From positions 160,663-204,539 of the forward strand of contig NZ_AOLK01000015.1 in assembly GCF_000336755.1 (NCBI RefSeq): 43,877 nt of DNA, read 5' to 3'. Below are positions 7,145 to 14,155 of the stretch, piece after piece. The position numbers were made by a program, and so were the translations under genes. Source of the DNA: Haloferax elongans ATCC BAA-1513. Lineage in GTDB: Archaea; Halobacteriota; Halobacteria; Halobacteriales; Haloferacaceae. Position 1 is the stretch's first letter. Each line of letters opens with the position of its first letter. A model generated the notes under the pieces. It was given only the letters and a program-made list of their open reading frames with translations. It was not told the DNA's origin and made no database searches.

Positions 7145-9349
7145 TCAGAAGACCCACCGGTCGAGTGCGCGGGCGATTCGACTGCGTCGCATCGAGTCGC
7201 GGCCGTGAACGGCGAGAACTGAACCTTCCCAGCGGTCGATGGTGTGCTTCCCGCGGTCGGCTCTGGCCGCGGCTTCGTCTTCGACACTCACGACGAGAAT
7301 GTCGCCCGTTTTTGCGGGAGTATCGCCACCATCGGAGACCAAGTCCCCTGTTTTGACCGGCACGGAACAGAGCTCAGCAATCTGCGACTTGTACTCTCGG
7401 AGGCTCGTCGCCTGTGCCGCAGACGCGCCAGCGTCAGACTCGTGGCTCAGGTGAATCACCGCACCGGCCTGGCTCGCGAGTGCGTCCGCGACGGCGACTT
7501 TCGTCGGGTCGTACGGCCCTTCGCTCGTCAGCAGTTCGACCGTCTCGATGTCGTCGAGACCGCGGTCGTCCAGCAGGGCCACCTCGCAGGTGGCGTGTCG
7601 GAGAATCCAGTCGATGTCGTTTCCGAGGAGTCGCTCTCGAACGCTGGCCGAGCGGTCGGGTTGTTCCATGAGCACGATATCGGCACCGGAGTGGTCGGCG
7701 TAGTTGACCACCGCGTGTTTGGTGTCGTGGCTGACGATGGTGCCGCAGTCGACCGTGACGTCGAAGTCGGCACCGAGTTCGGTGGTCTGACGCTCGAACT
7801 GAACGTCGGCGGGCGACTGTATCTCCGAGGCGTGCGCTAACGGCACTTGGTCCGGGACCTCGTCGAATCGGCTGACGATAACGCGACCATCGTGTCCGCG
7901 AGCGAGGTCGGCGGCGACACGAACTAACGAGCGCTCTCTGTCTTTCGAGATATCGTTCGAAATCGCGACGAGGACGCGGTATTCGTCGGCCACCGAGCCG
8001 ATTGTCTCTTGGGTTCGGTCGACGGCGTTCTGTGCAACTTCCTGTCGGACTGCGTCGATAGCCGCGCCTTCGCGGTCGACTCGCTCGTGTGCGTACACGT
8101 AGTACCACGTAATACCGGCAGCCACGAGGACGACTGCGCCGACGAGCGGCACCGTACCCATCTGCGTCAACAACACGAGACCACTGACCGCACCGAACAG
8201 TTGCATCCACGGGTAAAGCGGCGAGTCGAACGACGGTTCGTACTCGACGTGGCCTTCGCGGAACGCGATGACCGCGACGTTGATGAGCACGAACACGAGC
8301 AGTTGAAACGCGCTGGCGAGTTTGGCGATTTCCAAAAGCGGGACGAACGCAATGAGCAGGAGCAACACGACGCCGGTGAGCGTGATGGACGTGCTGGGCG
8401 TTCCGAATCGGTCGCTAATCGTCGCTAACGACGGCGGGACGAGGTTGTCCCGACTCATGGCGAACGGATACCGAGACGAAGAGAGCACGCCCGCGTTTGC
8501 GGTACTCACCAAGGCGAGAACCGCCGCGATGACGACGGCGACGATTCCGGGCGTCCCCAGCGTCGCTTCGGCGGCAAGTGCCATCGGCGTCGAACTCTCA
8601 GCGAGCGCGCCCCGGTCTGTGACGCCGACCATGACCGCCACGATGAGCGTGTAGAGAAGCGTCGTGAACACGAGCGACCCGAGAATACCGAGCGGGATGT
8701 TGCGGCCGGGGTTCTCGACTTCTTCGGCGACGCTTGCGATTTTCGTGACGCCCGCATACGAGACGAAGACGAGCCCAGTCGCGGCGAGCAATCCGCCGAC
8801 CCCACCGCTGAAGAACGGCTGGTAGTTCGTCGAGTGGACGCTCGGCGTGCCGCCGATGACGAACCACACGAGCGCGGCGAGCATGAGTACGACGATGACT
8901 ACTTGGAGGCGACCAGTCTGCTTCGCGCCGACGAGATTGACGAGCACCAAGAGTGCTGCGAGCGCCAGCGCGACCGGCGTGACGACGCTCGGAGAGACAT
9001 CGAACAGCAACAGGAGATACGGAACGCCACCGACGAGGGCGAGGGCACCTTTGAACGACAGCGAGAACCACGTCCCGATGCCAGCGACGGTGCCGAGGAG
9101 CGGTCCCATACCGCGCTCGATAAAGAGATACGTCCCACCGGATTCGGGCATCGCGGTCGCCATCTCGGACTTCGAGAGCGCCGCCGGAAGGACGAGAATG
9201 CCTGCGATGACGTACGCGAGAATGACTGCGGGACCAGCGATGTCGATGGCGAGCGCCGGGAGGATGAAGATGCCGCTCCCGACCATCGCACCGATGCTGA
9301 TAGCGAGTACTGAGTAGATTCCCAAGTCGCGTTCGAGTGTCTTTCCCAT
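7145..9349 (-). CDS. APC-family amino-acid permease with two C-terminal universal-stress domains
   Basis: A 734-residue protein. Residues 1-430 are an amino acid-polyamine-organocation (APC) transporter: the N-terminal helix carries ISIGAMVGSGIFILPALA, the classical G-[SG]-GIF motif, followed by the conserved ESGGTYLFIERGMG. About twelve membrane helices are visible. From residue 456 the protein is soluble, with one UspA-like domain (EYRVLVAISNDISKD to CEVALLDD) and a second, more degenerate one (about 605-720). Such APC-Usp fusions are known in haloarchaea. The protein should import amino acids across the cytoplasmic membrane. The ATG follows an AGGTGGA Shine-Dalgarno. The neighbouring Lrp gene may control it. 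Substrate unknown. Confidence 0.9.
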   Translation of the reverse strand: MGKTLERDLGIYSVLAISIGAMVGSGIFILPALAIDIAGPAVILAYVIAGILVLPAALSKSEMATAMPESGGTYLFIERGMGPLLGTVAGIGTWFSLSFKGALALVGGVPYLLLLFDVSPSVVTPVALALAALLVLVNLVGAKQTGRLQVVIVVLMLAALVWFVIGGTPSVHSTNYQPFFSGGVGGLLAATGLVFVSYAGVTKIASVAEEVENPGRNIPLGILGSLVFTTLLYTLIVAVMVGVTDRGALAESSTPMALAAEATLGTPGIVAVVIAAVLALVSTANAGVLSSSRYPFAMSRDNLVPPSLATISDRFGTPSTSITLTGVVLLLLIAFVPLLEIAKLASAFQLLVFVLINVAVIAFREGHVEYEPSFDSPLYPWMQLFGAVSGLVLLTQMGTVPLVGAVVLVAAGITWYYVYAHERVDREGAAIDAVRQEVAQNAVDRTQETIGSVADEYRVLVAISNDISKDRERSLVRVAADLARGHDGRVIVSRFDEVPDQVPLAHASEIQSPADVQFERQTTELGADFDVTVDCGTIVSHDTKHAVVNYADHSGADIVLMEQPDRSASVRERLLGNDIDWILRHATCEVALLDDRGLDDIETVELLTSEGPYDPTKVAVADALASQAGAVIHLSHESDAGASAAQATSLREYKSQIAELCSVPVKTGDLVSDGGDTPAKTGDILVVSVEDEAAARADRGKHTIDRWEGSVLAVHGRDSMRRSRIARALDRWVF

Positions 9350-9352
9350 CTG

Positions 9353-9508
9353 TTATCCACCTGCCGAGTAGACCGCGGACTGCTCGGAGTGAGTCGCATG
9401 TAGCGTGTCGAGCGGTTCGACCCCAAACCGACCGAGCGTGGGGGTCGAAACGTCGTGTTCAGCGGTCGAATCGCGGCAGCCATCGAGTATCAGCGTTCGT
9501 TCGAGCAT
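9353..9508 (-). CDS. Small ORF (51 aa) immediately upstream of and in frame with the amino-acid permease
   Basis: An ATG-started ORF encoding 51 residues (begins MLERTLILDGCRDSTAEHDV, ends EQSAVYSAGG). It ends TAA three bases before the permease ATG and in the same frame, so only a stop and one codon separate the two. The last codons (GCA GGT GGA) supply the permease Shine-Dalgarno sequence. About two thirds of its third positions are G or C, more than the AT-rich DNA upstream but less than neighbouring genes. It could be a small regulatory or leader peptide coupled to permease translation, a distinct small protein, or chance. No family recognised. Confidence 0.42.
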   Translation of the reverse strand: MLERTLILDGCRDSTAEHDVSTPTLGRFGVEPLDTLHATHSEQSAVYSAGG

Positions 9509-9922
9509 GGTTGGTAAGACGGCCGTTGACTATCGGGCCGAGTTGCTTGTCCACGTCTATAGGACGATTCAACATAATATGCTCGGTTATTTTGCGGATT
9601 CGTTTATTGTAATGGTTCTTTATGTCGGTTTGTCCTAATAGTCCGAATTCTGCGGGCAGGAGTAGTCTCTCGGCAAATTAATCTCTCGGACGAATTCGTC
9701 GAAATCTCTCGCTTCGATAACGAATCGGCAGATTGTGATCGATAAATTCGCGCACCACTATCTGATCGTCTCCCTCGGCAACTTCTATATTTGTGAAATT
9801 TCGAACAATTAGCGCCCCCGATCACTTCGAGAGCGAGTTCGTGATGAACGCGACTCGCGGAACATCGAGGTGGATTTCTAAAGATACCTTCTGCAATTCA
9901 CGAAAGTGAGATGAGGGTGAAA
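9509..9922. other. AT-rich non-coding region upstream of the permease transcript
   Basis: No convincing gene. The stretch is markedly AT-rich for this genome and probably carries the permease promoter on the minus strand. It contains a perfect 12-bp palindrome GACGAATTCGTC at 9689-9700, flanked by three copies of TCTCTCG (near 9666, 9683 and 9705), and several TATA-like words. The palindrome is a possible operator. One 43-codon ORF on the plus strand (9507-9638) is not supported. Confidence 0.5.
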
Positions 9923-9930
9923 TTTATATT
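9923..9930 (+). promoter_or_regulatory. TATA box ahead of a gene-less, GC-rich segment
   Basis: TTTATATT preceded by a purine-rich BRE-like element (GGGTGAAA). It predicts a plus-strand transcript starting at about 9950-9955, where no ORF begins. Confidence 0.5.
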
Positions 9931-9950
9931 CTCAGACCACTACTATACGT

Positions 9951-10274
9951 ATTAGAGCGCGACTCGCGCGTCGGGTATTATTCTGGCCCGGGACAGGGAG
10001 TCCACGAGTCACCCAGCCGGGGGCGCGCTCAGGAGTCACGTATACCGCGGCCGCGAGTCCTCACGGACCACTGGTCGGCTGTGGTGGTGGTGGTACAGTG
10101 GCTCTCGAACCTACCAGACGACCACTTCACTATCGGTGAAGCGGTCAGTTGCCATCTAGTATTGGTGTTGCAGCCAACGGCGTCCCCTCGCTTCGGTCCT
10201 CAGTGGCGGTTGTGATTGTCCTCGCGTGCGGTGCCCTCCTCGAAGCGCCCCAGGTGGACGACTTTAGGGGCGTA
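9951..10274 (+). ncRNA. Candidate structured non-coding RNA (unidentified)
   Basis: The segment follows a good TATA box, turns abruptly GC-rich and has no ATG on the plus strand until 10285. Its predicted 5' end can pair: GAGCGCG at 9955-9961 with CGCGCTC at 10024-10030, and CTGG near 9983 with CCAG near 10013. These features fit a structured RNA of up to about 300 nt, or a long leader. I looked for SRP RNA, RNase P RNA and tRNA hallmarks and did not find them. A new small RNA or simple untranslated DNA both remain possible. Confidence 0.25.
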
Positions 10275-10277
10275 ACT

Positions 10278-10286
10278 AATTTATAT
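10278..10286 (+). promoter_or_regulatory. TATA box of the 113-aa regulator gene
   Basis: AATTTATAT lies about 26 bp before the ATG at 10311, the spacing expected for leaderless transcription. Confidence 0.6.
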
Positions 10287-10310
10287 GCACTCTCGGAGAA
10301 ATGAATCACG

Positions 10311-10652
10311 ATGGACGGACCCGTGTCGAGCGACGACCTACTCGACATCCTCGGTGACACCGAAGGGAGGGCACTTCTCACTGCGCTCCGCCGCGAACCA
10401 CAGTCAGCGAAAGAACTCGCATCGACCACTGACCTGTCTCTTCCGACCGTCTACCGCCGGCTCGACAAACTGACCACACGCGGACTCGTCGACTCGACGA
10501 CCGAGGTGGAAGCAGACGGGACGCATTACCAGCGATACGAGTGTTCGTTCGACGAGGCGGTCATCACACTAACGACAGACGGGTTTTCGACCGAACTCTC
10601 GCGTGATGGTGAGGCCATCGATTCGGGAGACGTAGGCGGACAGTCCAACTAA
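10311..10652 (+). CDS. Winged-helix (ArsR/HTH_20-like) transcriptional regulator
   Basis: A 113-residue protein with a typical haloarchaeal winged helix: helix-turn-helix near residues 32-55 (SAKELASTTDLSLPTVYRRL), a recognition-helix run-on DKLTTRGLVDSTTEVEADG and a beta wing ending HYQRYECSF. The remaining tail (about 85-113) is acidic and has no recognised domain. It should bind DNA in the cytoplasm as a one-component regulator. The start is fixed by the upstream TATA box. Its target is unknown; the 140-residue gene just downstream is transcribed from its own promoter. Confidence 0.82.
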   Translation: MDGPVSSDDLLDILGDTEGRALLTALRREPQSAKELASTTDLSLPTVYRRLDKLTTRGLVDSTTEVEADGTHYQRYECSFDEAVITLTTDGFSTELSRDGEAIDSGDVGGQSN

Positions 10653-10762
10653 ATACGTGGACAGTCGGTGGGATTGGACAATTCTAACGCGGCCGCTGAG
10701 AGGTTTGTTCAACAGATTGAAGCAAATTTGGCCGATTCTCAGTCAGAGAAATTCCACCTCTA

Positions 10763-10770
10763 CATTTATA
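10763..10770 (+). promoter_or_regulatory. TATA box of the 22-codon ORF and the 140-aa gene
   Basis: CATTTATA at 10763-10770 would start transcription at about 10793-10796, exactly at the ATG of the short ORF (10795) and about 65 bases before the ATG of the next gene. Confidence 0.55.
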
Positions 10771-10794
10771 CTGGTTACTGACTATCAGAAATCC

Positions 10795-10863
10795 ATGAAT
10801 GGTCCAGGCGCGCGCTCCGGGCAGGGAGACGCGCAGCGTCAGGGCACGGGGGTTGAGTTATGA
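10795..10863 (+). CDS. Leaderless short ORF (22 codons) overlapping the next start
   Basis: Starts at the predicted transcription start and encodes MNGPGARSGQGDAQRQGTGV plus two residues, stopping at the TGA of an ATGA shared with the ATG at 10860. The end of the ORF contains GGGGGTTGA, a partial Shine-Dalgarno match for the following gene. Translation of the downstream gene may depend on termination-reinitiation. The first five residues (MNGPG) recur, with different codons, at an in-frame GTG at 10890 inside the next gene. The short ORF could therefore be a partial duplication of that gene's start. Confidence 0.4.
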   Translation: MNGPGARSGQGDAQRQGTGVEL

Positions 10864-11282
10864 TAATCGATCCGGCGCGGATGGCATCCGTGAACGGACC
10901 GGGACCAGACAGCGATGTCGCAATGGATGCGATTAACGAGACAGCACAAGGGGATGTCTCGTTGGTCGCCATCTATGGCGCGACGTCGTTCAACCTCTTC
11001 CACGTGGGAGAGGCCGTTCGTCAGTCGTTCGGGAGCAAACCCGAACTCATCGACCATCTGAGCGAGCTCGCCGAAGAGACACGGCGAGAGTTCATGGAGC
11101 GCGGCCTGTTCTCCGGGCTCAGTCCGGTGCAAAACAGCGTCGAGTACCAGTTTGACGAGGAGGACAGCCACGGAGTCCTCCAAGTGTACTGTGGCGGCCG
11201 CGGAATGCTACTGTTCGTAGACCCAGACGAGGAGGTCGAACCCCTCGTTCGGACGGCGTCTCAGTTGCTCGGCGGAATGTAA
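10860..11282 (+). CDS. Conserved haloarchaeal protein of unknown function
   Basis: A 140-residue acidic, soluble protein without membrane segments. It seems to be a single alpha/beta domain: VAMDAINETAQGDVSLVAIY, a helix SELIDHLSELAEETRREFMER-like in the middle, then a strand-rich end with VLQVYCGGRGMLLFVDPDEE. I recognise the general look of a haloarchaea-specific family but cannot name a function. The start is uncertain: ATG 10860 overlaps the stop of a leaderless short ORF, while ATG 10881 and GTG 10890 are in-frame alternatives. It is followed by two hairpins that probably end the transcript. Confidence 0.7.
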   Translation: MIIDPARMASVNGPGPDSDVAMDAINETAQGDVSLVAIYGATSFNLFHVGEAVRQSFGSKPELIDHLSELAEETRREFMERGLFSGLSPVQNSVEYQFDEEDSHGVLQVYCGGRGMLLFVDPDEEVEPLVRTASQLLGGM

Positions 11283-11288
11283 CCCCAC

Positions 11289-11341
11289 TGGGACCGTTTC
11301 GGTCCCAACCCAAGTTATCCTTCTGAGAGTGACAACTCTCA
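11289..11341 (+). terminator. Two adjacent perfect hairpins after the 140-aa gene
   Basis: The first is TGGGACCG-TTT-CGGTCCCA (11289-11307), eight perfect pairs with a three-base loop, seven bases after the stop codon. The second is TGAGAGT-GACA-ACTCTCA (11324-11341). There is no long T-run, but the position suggests transcript termination or 3'-end stabilisation. Confidence 0.45.
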
Positions 11342-11470
11342 CGTCGGCCGTCTTGTGAGAGACACGCCGCGGTTTGAGTGCCTCTAACCTCATATCTCAC
11401 CGCCGGGGTGTGCGTGAGTCGATACCGTCCATCGTGGGTCGGCCTCTCCGTGACACCGCGAACCGCCACA

Positions 11471-11477
11471 TTTTATG
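11471..11477 (+). promoter_or_regulatory. TATA box of hpt
   Basis: TTTTATG centred about 26 bp before the hpt ATG, giving a leaderless transcript. Confidence 0.6.
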
Positions 11478-11499
11478 CCGAACACCGGGAACGGGCGTC

Positions 11500-12066
11500 A
11501 TGGACCAGTTGCGTCAGTCCCTTCTCGACGCGCCGATCATCGAAAAAGGCGATTACGAGTACTTCGTGCATCCCATCAGCGACGGGGTTCCGATGCTCAA
11601 GCCCGGACTCCTCCGTGAAATCGTCATCAAGATTATCCGCAAGGCCAACCTCGAAGACGTCGACAAAATCGTCACGCCCGCAGCGATGGGGATTCACATC
11701 TCCACGGCCGTGTCGCTCATGACCGACATCCCGCTTGTCGTCATCCGAAAGCGCGAGTACGGTCTCGACGGTGAGGTCTCGCTCCACCAGCAGACCGGGT
11801 ACTCCGAGGGTGACATGTTCATCAACGACGTCAACGAGGGCGACCGCGTCCTCGTCCTCGACGACGTGCTCTCGACGGGTGGCACGATGAAGGCCGTCCT
11901 CGACGCACTCGACCACATCGGTGCGGACGTCGTCGACACCGTGGCAATCATCAAGAAAGCCGGTCCGAACGAACTCGACGACTCCGGCCACCACGTCAAG
12001 ACGCTCATCAACGTCACCGTCGAAGACGGCGAAGTCGTCATCGTCGACCAGCACGGCGACGACTGA
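11500..12066 (+). CDS. hpt: Hypoxanthine/guanine phosphoribosyltransferase (haloarchaeal type)
   Basis: A 188-residue type I phosphoribosyltransferase. The PRPP-binding loop [20 protein letters not shown] lies at residues 118-137. An N-terminal hood [20 protein letters not shown] and the segment [20 protein letters not shown] match the archaeal Hpt/adenine-PRTase-like group that salvages hypoxanthine and perhaps guanine to their nucleotides with PRPP. The start at 11500 is chosen because the TATA box sits 26 bp before it and the codons upstream do not look like this family. A T-run (12076-12080) follows the stop. Substrate specificity between hypoxanthine, guanine and adenine cannot be decided from sequence alone. 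Confidence 0.9.
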   Translation: MDQLRQSLLDAPIIEKGDYEYFVHPISDGVPMLKPGLLREIVIKIIRKANLEDVDKIVTPAAMGIHISTAVSLMTDIPLVVIRKREYGLDGEVSLHQQTGYSEGDMFINDVNEGDRVLVLDDVLSTGGTMKAVLDALDHIGADVVDTVAIIKKAGPNELDDSGHHVKTLINVTVEDGEVVIVDQHGDD

Positions 12067-12074
12067 AGCGCAGA

Positions 12075-12090
12075 CTTTTTCCTCACTTTG
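12075..12090 (+). terminator. T-rich terminator after hpt
   Basis: CTTTTTCCTCACTTTG begins nine bases after the hpt stop. T-runs are common archaeal termination signals. Confidence 0.35.
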
Positions 12091-12236
12091 TAATTACGGA
12101 ATATAGATACATCTCCGATTGAAACATCGTTGTTCCGGTTGAATCGAGTTTATCACTTCTTCGGCCCCAATTAAATAGTTCATTCGTTTTCGAAGACAGC
12201 TCTGGGGTATCGTTGTCATACCATAAATAATCGAAG

Positions 12237-12246
12237 GATATTTACA
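12237..12246 (+). promoter_or_regulatory. TATA box of the dpp operon
   Basis: GATATTTACA is centred about 26 bp before the ATG at 12268, which supports that ATG over an in-frame TTG six codons upstream. The 200-bp gap between hpt and this operon is AT-rich. Confidence 0.55.
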
Positions 12247-12267
12247 TTATTGTCTGCCAGTGACGAT

Positions 12268-14139
12268 ATGGCATCACGTAACAATGTCAGTTTAGATAGA
12301 CGTTCACTCCTTCGGACGCTTGGTGCGGGCGGAATTGTTGGTCTTGCAGGATGTACTGGTGGGAACGATGACACCACGACCACTGCGAGTGATAGTGGCG
12401 AGGGTGGTGGCGGCGATTCGACCGCGACGCCCGCCGAGGACCTCGGCAACACGCTTGTCGGACCCGATGGCGAACAGGTCTCGCTGAGCATGGTCTACAG
12501 CACGGGCAGCGAGACGACCAAGACCATCGCCCAGTTCATGAAACAGGAGTACGGGAAGATGGGTATCGGCGTCGAGTTGACGGGTGTTCCGTTCAACACG
12601 ATGCTGTCGAAGTACGCCCAGAACACGTACAAACCGGAAGACGGCGAAGAGCGCTCCTCGTTCAACGCTGGGCCGCGAGACAAGGCCACGAGCCAAGAGC
12701 AGTGGGACCTCATGCTCGGTATCGGCTTCAACTCCTATCCCCGAACGCCGACCTCGATTCGACCCTTCTGGACGAGCGAGAAGAAACGAAAACAATCTAC
12801 GGTCAACTTCTACGGCTACCGCCCGAGCGAGGACATCGCGGGCATGCTCGACGAAGCGTCCCAAGAGACTGACGAGGCAAAGCGTCAGGAACTCCTCGCG
12901 AACGTCTTCGGCGTCCTCAGCCACGACCAGCCGGTGAACTTCTACGAGTTCTCCGTCGACCTCAACGGCTTCCAGAAGGACGTTCAAGGTATCAAGCCCG
13001 GGCAAAGCATCGGCTACAACTACCAGCAGTACTTCCGCGGCGACTCCGGCGGCTCGGGGTCGATGTCGGGCGGTTACAGTTACGGTGCGGGTACGGACGC
13101 CAAGACGCTCAATCCGATTCGAATCAACGACGAGTCGTCTTCGGACCGGCTCGCGCTCACGCTCGACGGAGCGTACTCGTTCGACAACAACAACGAAATC
13201 GTCTACCGGTGGGTCAAGTCCATCGACACCGACGACAAACAGAACTACGAGTTCACCCTCCGCGACAACCTCCAGTGGGGCGGCGACTACGGCCAGATGA
13301 CCGCCGACGACTGGGTCTACTACATCAAGGAAGTCCACCAGGCCGAGGACAACTGGGCGGGCGACGTGAACCAGTCCGACTGGTTCCGCGGCGAAGAGCC
13401 AATCCCGGTCGAAAAGACTGGCAAACTGAGCTTCGAAATCCAACTTCCCGAGGTCGACCCGGCGTTCATCAAGAAGCCGATTATGTGGGGTGCGATGTGT
13501 CTGCCGAAGGGCCTCGTCGAGAAGTACCACGACATGGACGACGGCGGCAACAAGCTCAACCAATCGACGGCGATTCAGGAGATTACCTACTCCGGCAACC
13601 TCGGGCCGTACACCTTCGAGCGCTGGGACCGAGAGTCGGTGTTCGTCGCCAAGCGCAACGAGAACTACTACCTCCGCGACGCCGAGGACTACGACGGCAC
13701 GCCGAACTTCGAGGAGTACAAGTTCCAGGTGTTCGGCGAGCAGTCGACTCGACTGTCGGCGTTCGAGACCGGGGAAATCGACCAGCTGATGCTTCCTTCC
13801 TCGAAGGCGAAGAAGTTCGAAGACCTCTCGTCGACGAAGGTCATTCAGACGCCCAACGCGTTCTGTTCGATTCTCGCGTACAACCAGCGTGCAAACGGTT
13901 GGGACCAACTTCGCACCCGCGAGGTCCGCAAGGCACTCTCGATGGGTGTGAACAAGAAGACCATCGTCGAGAACATCGACCGCGGCTACGCCAAGGTCGC
14001 CCACACGCACCAGCCTGAGTACTCCAACTGGTTCGACGACTCGAAGGTCGAAAAGACCGGCATCGGCGAGAACTACAGCGCTGCGAAGGCCAAACAGATG
14101 CTCGCCGACAACCTGTCGGGCGACTACAAATTCGAGTGA
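12268..14139 (+). CDS. dppA: ABC transporter substrate-binding lipoprotein, dipeptide/oligopeptide type (SBP_bac_5), apparently circularly permuted
   Basis: A 623-residue exported lipoprotein. The signal has twin arginines (DRRSLL) and a lipobox LAGC, so it should cross by Tat and be lipid-anchored outside the membrane. A Ser/Thr/Gly-rich linker follows. The mature part has the two pieces of an SBP_bac_5 protein in reverse order. Residues 68-250 match the usual C-terminal part (VSLSMVYSTGSETTKTIAQ, GIGVELTGVPFNTML, SYPRTPTSIRPFW). After a GDSGGSGSMSGG linker, residues 270-623 match the usual N-terminal two thirds (GTDAKTLNPIRIN, YEFTLRDNLQW, SGNLGPYTFERWD, FETGEIDQLM, REVRKALSMGVNKKTI), ending where the C-terminal part would start. 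Peptide binding is inferred from family and operon. Confidence 0.88.
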   Translation: MASRNNVSLDRRSLLRTLGAGGIVGLAGCTGGNDDTTTTASDSGEGGGGDSTATPAEDLGNTLVGPDGEQVSLSMVYSTGSETTKTIAQFMKQEYGKMGIGVELTGVPFNTMLSKYAQNTYKPEDGEERSSFNAGPRDKATSQEQWDLMLGIGFNSYPRTPTSIRPFWTSEKKRKQSTVNFYGYRPSEDIAGMLDEASQETDEAKRQELLANVFGVLSHDQPVNFYEFSVDLNGFQKDVQGIKPGQSIGYNYQQYFRGDSGGSGSMSGGYSYGAGTDAKTLNPIRINDESSSDRLALTLDGAYSFDNNNEIVYRWVKSIDTDDKQNYEFTLRDNLQWGGDYGQMTADDWVYYIKEVHQAEDNWAGDVNQSDWFRGEEPIPVEKTGKLSFEIQLPEVDPAFIKKPIMWGAMCLPKGLVEKYHDMDDGGNKLNQSTAIQEITYSGNLGPYTFERWDRESVFVAKRNENYYLRDAEDYDGTPNFEEYKFQVFGEQSTRLSAFETGEIDQLMLPSSKAKKFEDLSSTKVIQTPNAFCSILAYNQRANGWDQLRTREVRKALSMGVNKKTIVENIDRGYAKVAHTHQPEYSNWFDDSKVEKTGIGENYSAAKAKQMLADNLSGDYKFE

Positions 14140-14155
14140 ATCTGGAGGGTCCCCG

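Noticed and set aside
9507-9638. 43-codon plus-strand ORF starting ATGGTTGG with a hydrophobic C-terminus
   Set aside because: Its second half is AT-rich with poor codon use, it has no promoter at a sensible distance, and it overlaps the better-supported minus-strand small ORF only at its start. Probably chance.
10090-10125. tRNA-like T-arm word GGTTCGAG on the minus strand
   Set aside because: The flanking bases cannot form the five-base T stem, and no acceptor or anticodon arm is found at the right distances.
9951-10274. SRP (7S) RNA or RNase P RNA as the identity of the candidate RNA
   Set aside because: The conserved Alu-domain GGCCGGG...UGUAA pattern of SRP RNA and the AGGAAAGUCC/ACAGAAA elements of RNase P RNA are not present on either strand.
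12268-14139. Frameshift or assembly error to explain the odd domain order of the binding protein
   Set aside because: The whole ORF is open with uniform codon use, and both parts are complete and joined by a sensible linker, so no local sequencing error produces the order.
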